From Mycobacterium gallinarum (GTDB taxonomy: Bacteria > Actinomycetota > Actinomycetes > Mycobacteriales > Mycobacteriaceae), in contig NZ_AP022601.1 in NCBI RefSeq assembly GCF_010726765.1, positions 4,774,001 through 4,838,000 on the forward strand: 64,000 nt of DNA. The letters run 5' to 3'. Shown here piece by piece: positions 17,577-27,772 of this stretch; within the stretch, counting starts at the first letter, position 1, and each line of letters starts with the position of its first letter. Below the pieces are notes generated by a model, which was not told the origin of the DNA, did no database searches, and saw only the letters and a list, made by a program, of their open reading frames with translations. A program made the translations under genes and the position numbers.

Positions 17577-18518
17577 ATGACAGATATGGACATCAGCCTT
17601 TCCATCGTCGGACTGAACACCGCCGGGCCGTCTCCCGTCGACTCCCTGGTGCGCAACCTCGCCAAGCTACGCGACGAGGGCTTCCGCAGGGTCTGGATGG
17701 CTCAGCTTCCCTACGACGCCGACCTGCTCATCGCGCTCGGGATAGCGCTGCGCGAGGTCGACGGCATCGAGGTGGGCTCGGCCGTCATACCCATCCAGGT
17801 GCAGCACCCGATGCAGCTGGCCCAGCGCGCTCTCACGCTCAGCCTCGTGGGCGGCGGCCGATTCTCGCTCGGTATCGGCATGAGCCATCGCATGGTGACC
17901 GAAGGGGTGTGGGGAATCTCGTGGGACAGGGCGGTGCGTCAGATGCGTGAGTATCTCGACTGTCTGCAGCCGCTGTTGGCGGGGCAGCCCGCGGATTCGA
18001 CCGGCGAATTCTGGACGGCGCGCGGGTCGTTGCAGATTCCCGGCGCACCAGCACCGGACGTGTATCTCGCCGCGCTCGGTCCGCAGATGCTGCGGCTGGC
18101 GGGGCGGCGCACAGCCGGGACGCTCACGTGGATGACCGGGCCGAAGACCCTTGCCGAGCATGTCGTGCCGACACTGCGCGGTGCGGCGGCCGAGGCGGGC
18201 CGTCCGGAGTCGGCGGTGCGGGTCGCCGCTTCGCTGCCGATCAGCGTGACCGACGACGTCGACGGCGCGCGTAGGCAAGCCGCAGAGGAGTTCGCGATCT
18301 ACGGTTCGCTGCCGTCGTACCGCGCGATGCTCGACCGCGAAGGGTATGGCGGACCCGAGGATGCCGCGATCATCGGCGACGAGGAAACCGTGTCACAGCG
18401 CCTCGACGAACTGAGCGCAGCGGGTGTCGACGAGTTCACCGCATCGATCTTCGACGGGTCACCGGAGGTGCGTGCGCGCACCCGCGCACTGCTGCGAAGC
18501 AAGGACGAGAGGGGTTGA
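17577..18518 (+). CDS. LLM-class (F420-dependent-type) oxidoreductase
   Basis: The 313-residue luciferase-like TIM barrel has family segments MDISLSIVG at the N-terminus, GSAVIPIQVQHPMQLAQ near 65-80, SLGIGMSHR near 100 and a C-terminal SAAGVDEF region. In mycobacteria such proteins mostly use F420, sometimes FMN. Substrate unknown. The same frame stays open far upstream, antisense to the transporter, but that part is not coding. The ATG at 17577 is chosen; another ATG is at 17586. Confidence 0.85.
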   Translation: MTDMDISLSIVGLNTAGPSPVDSLVRNLAKLRDEGFRRVWMAQLPYDADLLIALGIALREVDGIEVGSAVIPIQVQHPMQLAQRALTLSLVGGGRFSLGIGMSHRMVTEGVWGISWDRAVRQMREYLDCLQPLLAGQPADSTGEFWTARGSLQIPGAPAPDVYLAALGPQMLRLAGRRTAGTLTWMTGPKTLAEHVVPTLRGAAAEAGRPESAVRVAASLPISVTDDVDGARRQAAEEFAIYGSLPSYRAMLDREGYGGPEDAAIIGDEETVSQRLDELSAAGVDEFTASIFDGSPEVRARTRALLRSKDERG

Positions 18519-18530
18519 AAATTGCCCTGG

Positions 18531-18546
18531 TGTGACTGCGATCACA
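18531..18546. promoter_or_regulatory. Perfect CRP-type site
   Basis: TGTGA-CTGCGA-TCACA matches the CRP/FNR-family consensus TGTGA-N6-TCACA at every defined position. It sits just upstream of a TACGAT -10-like hexamer (18551-18556) and the structured RNA at about 18562. It probably regulates that RNA. Confidence 0.6.
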
Positions 18547-18561
18547 AGCGTACGATCGATC

Positions 18562-18712
18562 GCACGACGGGTTCGGGAGTGACTAATCCGAAGTGCCGGT
18601 GAGGGTTGAGAGCCGGACGCGCGAGACCAATGTGACGCACCCATTGTCCTCCCGAACCCGCCCCCATGACATGAACCGCAAGACGCCCCCGGGCAGGGTC
18701 CGGGGGCGTCTT
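18562..18712 (+). ncRNA. Putative small RNA at the F6 (ncRv10243) locus
   Basis: This stretch has no convincing ORF but has the layout of an sRNA gene. It has an upstream CRP-type palindrome, a -10-like TACGAT, a 12-bp perfect long-range stem (18568-18579 with 18649-18660) and a strong terminator hairpin at its end. In M. tuberculosis the F6 sRNA lies in the fadA2-fadE5 intergenic region; the same flanks are present here, with two extra genes between fadA2 and this site. Boundaries are estimated, and identity with F6 rests on position and structure, not alignment. Confidence 0.6.
18680..18712 (+). terminator. Terminator of the putative sRNA
   Basis: A 13-bp perfect GC-rich stem (18680-18692 with 18700-18712) with a 7-base loop ends in GUCUU. 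It follows the sRNA candidate on the plus strand. Confidence 0.7.
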
Positions 18713-18755
18713 GATGCTCCCGTCGCGCCGCGTCGATCACCTGTAGGCGCAATGC

Positions 18756-18788
18756 AAAAGGCCCCCGGGAAGAGTCCGGGGGCCTTTT
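18756..18788 (-). terminator. Terminator of fadE5
   Basis: A 13-bp perfect stem (18756-18768 with 18776-18788) with a 7-base loop and four A/T pairs at its base lies 20 bp beyond the fadE5 stop. Read on either strand it ends in UUUU, so it may act in both directions. Confidence 0.75.
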
Positions 18789-18807
18789 GGTCTGAAGCGG
18801 CGAGGGG

Positions 18808-20643
18808 CTAGAACGCCGCTTCGTCCAGTTCCATCACGTCGTTGTCGAGGTGCTCGACGACCTGGCGGGTGCTGGTCAGCAACGGCAGGAAGTTCTTCGC
18901 GAAGAACGAGGCCACGCCGATCTTGCCTTCGTAGAATGCGCGATCGGCAGCCGCGGCGCCGTTGTCCAGCGCCTCGATCGCCACCGCGGCCTGCTTGGCA
19001 AGCAGCCAGCCGATCACCAGATCACCGACGCTCATCAGGAAGCGCACCGAACCGAGTCCGACCTTGTACAGCTCGGCCGGGTTCTCCTGCGCAGCCATCA
19101 GATAACCGGTGAGCGTGGCCGCCATGGCCTGCACGTCTTCCAGCGCGGTGGCCAGCAGCGCGCGCTCGGCCTTGAGCCGCCCGTTTCCGGACTCGTTCTT
19201 GACGAACTGCTCGATCTGTCCGGCGACGTGGGCCAGCGCCACACCCTTGTCGCGGACAATCTTGCGGAAGAAGAAGTCCTGCGCCTGGATGGCCGTGGTG
19301 CCTTCGTACAGCGAGTCGATCTTGGCGTCGCGGATGTACTGCTCGATCGGGTAGTCCTGCAGGAAGCCCGAACCACCGAAGGTTTGCAGGCTCTCGGTCA
19401 GCTTCGCGTAGGCCTGCTCTGAGCCGACACCCTTGACGATCGGCAGCAGTAGGTCGTTGACCTTGACGGCCAGATCGGCGTCGACGTCGTGCACGGTCTT
19501 GGCCACCGCGGCGTCCTGGTAGGTCGCCGTGAACAGGTACAGCGCGCGCAGACCCTCGGCGTATGCCTTCTGGGTCATCAGCGAACGACGCACATCGGGG
19601 TGGTGCGTGATCGTGACGCGCGGTGCGGTCTTGTCGGTCATCTGCGTCATGTCGGCACCCTGCACGCGCTCCTTGGCGTACTCCAGGGCATTGAGGTAGC
19701 CGGTCGACAGCGTCGCAATCGCCTTGGTGCCCACCATCATTCGGGCCTGCTCGATGACGTCGAACATCTGCGCGATGCCGTCGTGCACCTCGCCGACAAG
19801 CCAGCCGACGGCGGGCTTGTCATGCTGACCCAGCGAGAGCTCACAGGTGGCCGAGACCTTCAGGCCCATCTTGTGCTCGACGTTGGTGACGTAGACGCCG
19901 TTGCGCTCGCCGGGCTCACCGGTCTCGGGATCGAAGTGGAACTTCGGCACGAAGAACAGCGACAGACCCTTGGTGCCCGGACCGGCGCCCTCGGGGCGGG
20001 CCAGCACCAGATGCATGATGTTCTCGAACAGGTCATCAGAGTCGCCCGAAGTGATGAAGCGCTTGACGCCGTCGATGTGCCAGGTGCCGTCGGCCTGCTG
20101 CACGGCCTTGGTGCGGCCGGCGCCGACGTCGGAGCCCGCGTCGGGCTCGGTCAGCACCATGGTGGCGCCCCAATTGCGTTCGGCGGCCAGCACGGCCCAC
20201 TTCTTCTGCTCGTCGGTGCCGTTCTTGTAGAAGATCTCGGCCATGCCCGAGCCCATCGCATACATGTAGGCCGCCGGGTTGGCGCCGAGGATGTGCTCGA
20301 TCAAGGCCCACTGCAGCGCACGGGGCATCGGCATGCCGCCGAGTTCTTCGAGCACGCCGACCTTGTCCCAGCCGCCCTCGAGCAGCACGCGCATCGACTT
20401 CTTGAAGGACTCCGGCAGCGTCACCGTGTGTGTCTTGGGATCGAACACCGGCGGGTTGCGGTCGGCGTCAGCGAAAGATTCCGCGATGGGCCCCGCGGCC
20501 AGCTTCGCCATCTCACCGAGCATCTCGCGCGCCGTGTCGGCGTCGATGTCCGTGTAGTCGCCGTCACCGAGAACCTTGTCGAGTCCGAAGACCTCGAAAA
20601 GATTGAATTCCTGGTCACGTACGTTGCTCTTGTAGTGGCTCAC
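18808..20643 (-). CDS. fadE5: Acyl-CoA dehydrogenase FadE5
   Basis: The 611-residue FAD enzyme has the usual acyl-CoA dehydrogenase order (N-terminal helical, beta, C-terminal helical) plus the additional C-terminal domain found in the 600-residue class. The [11 protein letters not shown]/substrate motif is near residue 165, and the catalytic glutamate lies in [13 protein letters not shown] near 445. It performs the first oxidation step of beta-oxidation on a broad range of chain lengths. The size equals M. tuberculosis FadE5. Its promoter carries an operator-like palindrome (see 20692-20722). Confidence 0.93.
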   Translation of the reverse strand: MSHYKSNVRDQEFNLFEVFGLDKVLGDGDYTDIDADTAREMLGEMAKLAAGPIAESFADADRNPPVFDPKTHTVTLPESFKKSMRVLLEGGWDKVGVLEELGGMPMPRALQWALIEHILGANPAAYMYAMGSGMAEIFYKNGTDEQKKWAVLAAERNWGATMVLTEPDAGSDVGAGRTKAVQQADGTWHIDGVKRFITSGDSDDLFENIMHLVLARPEGAGPGTKGLSLFFVPKFHFDPETGEPGERNGVYVTNVEHKMGLKVSATCELSLGQHDKPAVGWLVGEVHDGIAQMFDVIEQARMMVGTKAIATLSTGYLNALEYAKERVQGADMTQMTDKTAPRVTITHHPDVRRSLMTQKAYAEGLRALYLFTATYQDAAVAKTVHDVDADLAVKVNDLLLPIVKGVGSEQAYAKLTESLQTFGGSGFLQDYPIEQYIRDAKIDSLYEGTTAIQAQDFFFRKIVRDKGVALAHVAGQIEQFVKNESGNGRLKAERALLATALEDVQAMAATLTGYLMAAQENPAELYKVGLGSVRFLMSVGDLVIGWLLAKQAAVAIEALDNGAAAADRAFYEGKIGVASFFAKNFLPLLTSTRQVVEHLDNDVMELDEAAF

Positions 20644-20691
20644 TGTTCCTCCTCGTCGAGAGTGCCGCCTGTGGTTGGGTACTTTTGGCTA

Positions 20692-20722
20692 AGTTACCCA
20701 CCAGTAACTGCTCCGAACTATA
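20692..20722 (-). promoter_or_regulatory. fadE5 promoter with operator-like palindrome
   Basis: On the minus strand a TATAGT -10 lies at 20722-20717. Directly downstream is the palindrome AGTTAC-N6-GTAACT (20692-20709). Its core TTACCCACCAGTAA matches TTACTC-N2-GAGTAA at 10 of 12 defined positions. A further half-site (AGTTACCGG on the minus strand) overlaps the region upstream of the -10. The placement suits a repressor. Confidence 0.55.
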
Positions 20723-20881
20723 CCGCCCGGTAACTTCAACACAAAGCACGCGGGAGCAATTTCCACGACCTAAGCAACCCGGTGGTTGGTCGGGACCCTA
20801 AATGGGCAGTTGGCGACCGGTTTTCGGGGCGATTCTGGTCACTGTGAATCTCGTCACGGGGCCGCCCGATAGGGTGGACGC

Positions 20882-22470
<1,589 letters not shown>

Positions 22471-22482
22471 CGCCCGCGCCGA

Positions 22483-22644
22483 TCAGGGACGGCCGGCCAG
22501 TTCCTCGCGATAGCCGACGATGCGCGACTCGATCTCCTCGGCGTCGCCGGTGCGGCCCTCCTTGCGGGCCAATTCGGCGCGACTGCTCAACTCGCGGATC
22601 GCGTTACGGATGTCGTTGATGCTGTGGGGTTCCCGCAGACTCAT
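22483..22644 (-). CDS. Small conserved-looking hypothetical protein (53 aa)
   Basis: A 53-codon frame from ATG 22644 to TGA 22483 encodes a charged, helical protein (MSLREPHSIND, then an Arg/Glu-rich helix). It has normal high-GC third positions and fills the gap between Rv0245 and sdhB without overlap. AAAGG lies about 8 bases upstream of the ATG. It may be the last cistron of the sdh1 operon, 64 bp after sdhB. Function unknown. Confidence 0.6.
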   Translation of the reverse strand: MSLREPHSINDIRNAIRELSSRAELARKEGRTGDAEEIESRIVGYREELAGRP

Positions 22645-22708
22645 GGGCGCTGCCTTTCGTCGATGATTGGCCGCTCGACTAGAGGCTACCCGCGAGAGTG
22701 GTCGTGAA

Positions 22709-23461
22709 TCAGTTTCGCCGGAACAGCTTGTTCCCCAGCCACACCACCGGGTCGTACTTGCGATCGGCCGCGCGCTCCTTCAGCGGGATCAGCGCGTTGT
22801 CGGTGATCTTGATGTGTTCGGGGCACACCTCGGTGCAGCACTTGGTGATGTTGCAGAAGCCAAGGCCGTTCTCTTCCTGCGCCTGCACCGAACGGTCAGT
22901 CCGGGTGTCCAGCGGGTGCATGTCGAGCTCGGTCTGCCGCATCAGATACCGCGGACCCGAGAAGGCCTTCTTGTTCTCCTCGTGGTCGCGCACCACGTGA
23001 CATGTGTTCTGGCACAGGAAGCACTCGATGCACTTGCGGAACTCCTGTGACCGGTTCACGTCCTCCTGCATCATCCGGTATTCGCCGGGCTGCAGGTCCT
23101 TGGGCGGCGTGAACGACGGGATCTCTCTGGCCTTCTCGTAGTTGAAGGACACATCGGTGACGAGATCGCGGATCACCGGGAAGGTGCGCAGCGGCGTGAC
23201 GGTGATGGTCTCCGTCTCGGAGAACGTCGACATCCGCGTCATGCACATCAGCCGCGGCCGTCCGTTGATCTCGGCCGAGCACGATCCGCACTTACCCGCC
23301 TTGCAGTTCCACCGCACGGCCAGATCGCCGGTCTGCGTCTGCTGCAGGCGATGGATGATGTCGAGCACCACCTCGCCCTCGTTGACCTCGACGGTGTAGT
23401 CCTGCAGGTCGCCGCCGGCTTCGTCGCCGCGCCACACCCGCATCTTCGCTTGGTAGCTCAT
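22709..23461 (-). CDS. Succinate dehydrogenase 1 iron-sulfur subunit
   Basis: The 250-residue subunit carries a plant-type [2Fe-2S] domain with CKAGKCGSC near residue 55-63 and a distal Cys. A two-cluster ferredoxin domain follows, with CIECFLCQNTC near 140-150 and CCTEVCPEHI near 208. It passes electrons from the flavoprotein to the membrane anchor. It is the third gene of the sdh1 operon (Rv0247c-like), 9 bp after the flavoprotein gene. Confidence 0.93.
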   Translation of the reverse strand: MSYQAKMRVWRGDEAGGDLQDYTVEVNEGEVVLDIIHRLQQTQTGDLAVRWNCKAGKCGSCSAEINGRPRLMCMTRMSTFSETETITVTPLRTFPVIRDLVTDVSFNYEKAREIPSFTPPKDLQPGEYRMMQEDVNRSQEFRKCIECFLCQNTCHVVRDHEENKKAFSGPRYLMRQTELDMHPLDTRTDRSVQAQEENGLGFCNITKCCTEVCPEHIKITDNALIPLKERAADRKYDPVVWLGNKLFRRN

Positions 23462-23470
23462 CAGGCTCTC

Positions 23471-25384
23471 CTAACCTTTCCGAGCCGAGTGATGCTCGAG
23501 TTCCTCAGGGGTGAAGTACTTCTCCAGCTCCTCGACCTCGATGAGCTCGAGCAGGTCCTCGCGCATCGGGATCTGGTCCTCGCGGGTGATGGTGATGTCC
23601 GGCACGACCACGTCACCCTCGGCGCGACACACCAACAGCGTCTTACGCCAGGTCGCATCCATCGACGGATGGTCGTCGCGGGTGTGCCCGCCGCGGCTCT
23701 CGGTGCGCTCCAGCGCGGCCATCGCGATGCACTCGCTGACGATGAGCATGTTGCGCAGGTCGATGGCGAGGTGCCAGCCCGGATTGAAGTGCCGGTCGCC
23801 CTCGACCCGGACGCGCTTGAACCGCTCCCGCAACTCCTTGAGCTTCTCGATGGCCTCGGACACTTCGTCGGCCTTGCGAATGATGCCCACCAGGGTGTTC
23901 ATCGAATCCTGCAGATCGAGCTGCAGCGTGTAGGGATTCTCCGCCGCGTCGCCATTGGACGGACCCTCGAACGGCGCCAGCGCCAGCTTGGCCGCGTCTT
24001 CGATGGCCTGCTCGGACACCTTCGGCCGCTCGGACAGTGCCCGCACGTAGTCGGCGGCACCCATCCCCGCCCGCCGGCCGAACACCAGCAGGTCGGAAAG
24101 CGAATTGCCGCCGAGTCGGTTGGAGCCGTGCATGCCGCCCGAGCACTCACCCGCGGCGAACAGTCCCGGTGTCTTGGCTGCGCCGGTATCGGGATCTACC
24201 TCGACACCACCCATCACGTAGTGACACGTCGGGCCGACCTCCATCGGCTCCTTCGTGATGTCCACCTCGGCGAGCTCCATGAACTGGTGGTACATCGACG
24301 GCAGTCGGCGCTTGATCTCCTCGGCCGGCAGACGCGACGCGATGTCGAGGTACACCCCGCCGTGCGGGGTGCCGCGTTCCGCCTTGACCTCGGAGTTGAT
24401 GGCGCGGGCCACCTCATCGCGCGGGAGCAGGTCAGGGGTGCGTCGCGCGGAGTCGTTGTCCTTGAGCCACTGGTCGGCTTCCTCGATGGACTCGGCGTAC
24501 TGCCCCTTGAAGACCGGCGGAATGTAATCGAACATGAACCGCTTGCCCTCGGAGTTCTTCAGCACTCCGCCGTCGCCGCGCACGCCCTCGGTGACCAGGA
24601 TGCCCTTGACGCTGGGCGGCCAGACCATGCCGGTCGGGTGGAACTGGACGAACTCCATGTTGATCAGGGTCGCGCCGGCGCGCAGTGCCAACGCGTGCCC
24701 GTCGCCGGTGTACTCCCACGAGTTCGACGTCACCTTGTAGGACTTGCCGATGCCGCCGGTGGCCAGCACCACGGCGGGGGTCTCGAAGAGGATGAAGCTG
24801 CCGCTTTCCCGCCAGTAGCCGAACGCGCCTGCGATCCGGTCGCCGTCTTTGACCAGGTCGGTGATGGTGCATTCGTGGAAGACCTTGATGCGGGCCTCGT
24901 AGTCCCCGAACTCGGCCTTGTCCTCCTGCTGCAGCGAGACGATCTTCTGCTGCAGGGTGCGGATGATCTCGAGGCCGGTGCGGTCGCCGACGTGGGCCAG
25001 TCGCGGGTAGGTGTGGCCGCCGAAGTTGCGCTGGCTGATCCTGCCGTCCTTGGTGCGGTCGAAGAGCGCGCCGTAGGTCTCCAGCTCCCAAACGCGGTCT
25101 GGCGCCTCCTTGGCGTGCAACTCGGCCATCCGCCAGTTGTTCAGGAATTTCCCGCCGCGCATGGTGTCGCGGAAGTGGACCTGCCAGTTGTCCTTGGGGT
25201 TCGCGTTGCCCATCGCGGCGGCACAGCCGCCTTCGGCCATCACGGTGTGCGCCTTACCGAACAACGACTTCGTGACGACGGCCACCCGCAGGCCACGTTC
25301 CCGCGCCTCGATGACCGCACGCAAACCCGCGCCGCCGGCACCGATCACGACCACGTCGTAGGAGTGCCGTTCGACCTCAACCAT
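23471..25384 (-). CDS. Succinate dehydrogenase 1 flavoprotein subunit
   Basis: The 637-residue FAD subunit has the dinucleotide fold GAGGAGLRA near residue 16, the HTVMAEGGCAAA segment near 46-57 that includes the likely flavin-attachment histidine, and the substrate-site HPTGM and catalytic Arg region (RLGGNSL). It oxidises succinate to fumarate. Orthologous to Rv0248c by order and length. It lies between the anchor and iron-sulfur genes. Confidence 0.94.
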   Translation of the reverse strand: MVEVERHSYDVVVIGAGGAGLRAVIEARERGLRVAVVTKSLFGKAHTVMAEGGCAAAMGNANPKDNWQVHFRDTMRGGKFLNNWRMAELHAKEAPDRVWELETYGALFDRTKDGRISQRNFGGHTYPRLAHVGDRTGLEIIRTLQQKIVSLQQEDKAEFGDYEARIKVFHECTITDLVKDGDRIAGAFGYWRESGSFILFETPAVVLATGGIGKSYKVTSNSWEYTGDGHALALRAGATLINMEFVQFHPTGMVWPPSVKGILVTEGVRGDGGVLKNSEGKRFMFDYIPPVFKGQYAESIEEADQWLKDNDSARRTPDLLPRDEVARAINSEVKAERGTPHGGVYLDIASRLPAEEIKRRLPSMYHQFMELAEVDITKEPMEVGPTCHYVMGGVEVDPDTGAAKTPGLFAAGECSGGMHGSNRLGGNSLSDLLVFGRRAGMGAADYVRALSERPKVSEQAIEDAAKLALAPFEGPSNGDAAENPYTLQLDLQDSMNTLVGIIRKADEVSEAIEKLKELRERFKRVRVEGDRHFNPGWHLAIDLRNMLIVSECIAMAALERTESRGGHTRDDHPSMDATWRKTLLVCRAEGDVVVPDITITREDQIPMREDLLELIEVEELEKYFTPEELEHHSARKG

Positions 25385-25422
25385 TTTTGATAATCCTCAC
25401 TACCGTTTTCCGTAAAAGTCTG

Positions 25423-26262
25423 TCAGCCAATAAATCTCAGGTCAGAAATGGTGCCACTGGCGACCAACATGATGTAGAAGTCGGTCAGCATCAGCGTGCC
25501 CAGGGTGATCCAGGCATACAGCTTGTGCCGGGTGTTCAGCCTGCTGATCTGCGTCCACATCCAGTACCGGACGGGATGTTTGGAGAAGTGCTTGAGGCGG
25601 CCGCCGACGACGTGGCGGCAGGAGTGGCAGGACAGTGTGTACACCCACAGCATCACCACATTGACGACGAGAATGATGTTGCCCAAACCGAATCCGAAGC
25701 CGGATGGCGACTGGAAGGCGATGATCGCGTCGTAGGTGTTGATCACCGAGATGATCCCGGCGATGTAGAAGAAGTACCGGTGGGTGTTCTGGATGATCAG
25801 CGGAAAGCGCGTCTCACCAGTGTATGTCGCGTGCGGTTCGGCAACCGCGCACGCGGTCGGGGACTGCCACACCGACCGGTAGTAGGCGCCGCGGTAGTAG
25901 TAGCACGTCAACCGGAACAGCAGCAGGAACGGCAGCGTCACCGCCGCATACGGCAGCCACCACACGTCGGGAAGGAACTGACCGAAGTGGCTTGCTTCGG
26001 GGATGCACCCGGACTGGGTCGCCTCGTTCCACTTCACCACGCAGGGTGAGTAGAACGGCGTCAGGTAGTGGTATTCCGCCACGTAGTAGTTGTTCTGCAG
26101 GAAGGCCCGCACCGTCGCGTAGATGACGAACGCGGCGAAGCCCAGGTCGACGACCAACGGCGATTGCCACCATCGGTCGGTCCGCAAGGTGCGCTGCTTG
26201 ATCTGGGCACGGCCCGGCGAGAAGACGCCGGTCGCCTTGCGGTCGGCGGTTGGTGCGCTCAC
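25423..26262 (-). CDS. Succinate dehydrogenase 1 membrane anchor
   Basis: The 279-residue membrane protein has about five hydrophobic helices and His/Cys-rich loops, including CHSCRHVVGG near residue 218. It is the single large anchor of the mycobacterial Sdh1 complex (Rv0249c-like) and should carry electrons to menaquinone. The GTG at 26262 is the start. It lies 38 bp from both neighbouring operon genes. Confidence 0.9.
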   Translation of the reverse strand: MSAPTADRKATGVFSPGRAQIKQRTLRTDRWWQSPLVVDLGFAAFVIYATVRAFLQNNYYVAEYHYLTPFYSPCVVKWNEATQSGCIPEASHFGQFLPDVWWLPYAAVTLPFLLLFRLTCYYYRGAYYRSVWQSPTACAVAEPHATYTGETRFPLIIQNTHRYFFYIAGIISVINTYDAIIAFQSPSGFGFGLGNIILVVNVVMLWVYTLSCHSCRHVVGGRLKHFSKHPVRYWMWTQISRLNTRHKLYAWITLGTLMLTDFYIMLVASGTISDLRFIG

Positions 26263-26300
26263 TGTTGCCTTTCGGTGTTGATGTCCCGGTCGGTCCGCGC

Positions 26301-26597
26301 CTAGCGCGTACCGCCGAGACCCTCGTCGTCGACACCACGCCAGAAGTCGCTGTCGTACGCGGTGTCCGGGATCGAGATTTTTTCGCCGGCGTGGTGGTGT
26401 TGCACCACGCCGCGGGCAAGCTCCAGTTCCTCGGCGTCAATGTCGAGACGATCGATGTCGTTGAGGATCCGCTCGGCGTCGTTGACGATCCGACGCGTCG
26501 CAGGGCTGTCGCCATACCTCGACGCCAACGATGTGACACACCGCCGCAGGCTTCCGATTAGCTCGTGCAATTCGGCAAGTTCGGTAGTGCTGGACAA
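26301..26597 (-). CDS. Rv0250c-like small protein, first gene of the sdh1 operon
   Basis: The 98-residue acidic, largely helical protein has no membrane helix or metal motif. It starts at a TTG behind AAGGAGG. Its conserved place ahead of the Sdh1 anchor suggests an assembly or accessory role, which is inference. The upstream region carries a CRP-like palindrome at 26672. Confidence 0.82.
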   Translation of the reverse strand: MSSTTELAELHELIGSLRRCVTSLASRYGDSPATRRIVNDAERILNDIDRLDIDAEELELARGVVQHHHAGEKISIPDTAYDSDFWRGVDDEGLGGTR

Positions 26598-26671
26598 TTG
26601 ACCTCCTTGGGCTGAAGGGTGTCAGGCATCACGTTACGACACCTGACGTTGTTCACATCATGCAGTACCCA

Positions 26672-26685
26672 GTGAGACAGATCAC
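26672..26685. promoter_or_regulatory. CRP-like palindrome between the sdh1 operon and the PEP-mutase-family gene
   Basis: GTGA-GACAGA-TCAC is a perfect inverted repeat of the CRP inner consensus, but the outermost bases do not match. It lies 75-88 bp upstream of the first sdh1-operon start and 22 bp before the plus-strand gene, so either could be its target. Confidence 0.4.
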
Positions 26686-26706
26686 GTCTGAAGCGGAGGT
26701 TTGCCA

Positions 26707-27465
26707 ATGTCCGACCGGGTCCTGAAAGAGCGCGCCGAGTCCCTGCTGGCCTTGCACCAACCCGGAAGCCCGGTGGTCTTGCCGACGGTGTGGGACGCCT
26801 GGTCGGCCAAGCTGGCGGTCGACGCGGGGTTTGCCGCGCTCACTATCGGCAGCCATCCGATGGCCGACTCCATCGGCAAGGAGGACGGTGAGGTGATGTC
26901 GTTCGACGACGTCCTGACGCGGGTCGCCCAGATCACCGCGGCGGTCGACGTGCCGATCTCGGTGGATATCGAGTCTGGATACGGAGAATCGCCGAGCCGG
27001 CTCATCAACGGGTTGCTGGAAGCGGGCGCCGTCGGGCTGAACATCGAGGACACCGTCCACAAGGAGGGCAAGCGACTACGGTCGTCCGGCGAGCATGCCG
27101 AGTTGGTCGGTGCGCTGCGCAAGGCCGCTGACGATGCGGGTGTGCATGTGGTCCTGAATGCGCGCACGGACCTGTTCCTGCGCCAGGACGGCGATGAGTC
27201 CGACCGCGTGGAGAGAGCGATCGCGCGGCTCGAGGAGGCCGCGGCCGCGGGTGCCGACTCGCTGTATCCGGTGGGGCGCCACGATCCGGAGACGATGCGG
27301 CGGTTGACCTCTGAGCTTTCGTTGCCGGTCAATGCGATCGCGCTGCCGGAGGCCGACGACCCCGCGTCGTTCGGGCCGCTCGGTGTCGGCCGGATCAGCT
27401 TCGGCCCGTTCCTGCAGCGCGCGTTGTCGGTCAACGCCACGGAGATGCTGCAGCGCTGGGCATAG
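26707..27465 (+). CDS. Isocitrate lyase/PEP mutase superfamily protein
   Basis: The 252-residue TIM-barrel has the superfamily motifs PTVWDAWSA, the Mg-binding DIESGYG near 88-95 and GLNIEDT near 112. This points to a C-C or C-P bond lyase related to methylisocitrate lyase or carboxyphosphonoenolpyruvate mutase. The specific Cys loop of true isocitrate lyases (KKCGH) is absent, so substrate remains open. The ATG follows GGAGG with good spacing. It may be co-transcribed with the next two genes, which follow within a few bases. Confidence 0.85.
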   Translation: MSDRVLKERAESLLALHQPGSPVVLPTVWDAWSAKLAVDAGFAALTIGSHPMADSIGKEDGEVMSFDDVLTRVAQITAAVDVPISVDIESGYGESPSRLINGLLEAGAVGLNIEDTVHKEGKRLRSSGEHAELVGALRKAADDAGVHVVLNARTDLFLRQDGDESDRVERAIARLEEAAAAGADSLYPVGRHDPETMRRLTSELSLPVNAIALPEADDPASFGPLGVGRISFGPFLQRALSVNATEMLQRWA

Positions 27466-27468
27466 ACC

Positions 27469-27771
27469 GTGACGCGTGACGATGAGCCGAACTGGCAGGA
27501 TCAGCGGTCGTTGGTGATTTGGGCGGGCGTCGCCGTGCTGCTTCTGTTGGCGATCCTGGTCTATGCCGTGTCTTGCACCGCGGATGAGTCCAGGGTGCCC
27601 GAGACGCTGCCGACGGCGCCGTCGTCATCGGCAACCCCGTCGACCTACACCACGTCATCGACGTCTTCGACGCGCTACACCACTCCGAGTGTGGAAACCA
27701 GTCAGGACAGTCCTGTCATCCCCGGACCTACAACGGAAACCAGGGCGGAGTCTGAGACGACGACGGGCTGA
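27469..27771 (+). CDS. Ser/Thr-rich single-pass membrane protein
   Basis: The 100-residue protein has a membrane helix at about 15-36, then a low-complexity extracytoplasmic tail of Ser, Thr and Pro that could be glycosylated. It starts with a GTG 3 bp after the previous stop and ends 1 bp before the methyltransferase start, so the three genes look like one unit. No function recognised. Confidence 0.7.
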   Translation: MTRDDEPNWQDQRSLVIWAGVAVLLLLAILVYAVSCTADESRVPETLPTAPSSSATPSTYTTSSTSSTRYTTPSVETSQDSPVIPGPTTETRAESETTTG

Positions 27772-27772
27772 G

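Noticed and set aside
23351..25390. Long plus-strand open frame (679 codons) antisense to sdhA
   Set aside because: The minus strand clearly encodes succinate dehydrogenase. The plus frame is a by-product of high GC and shows no domain.
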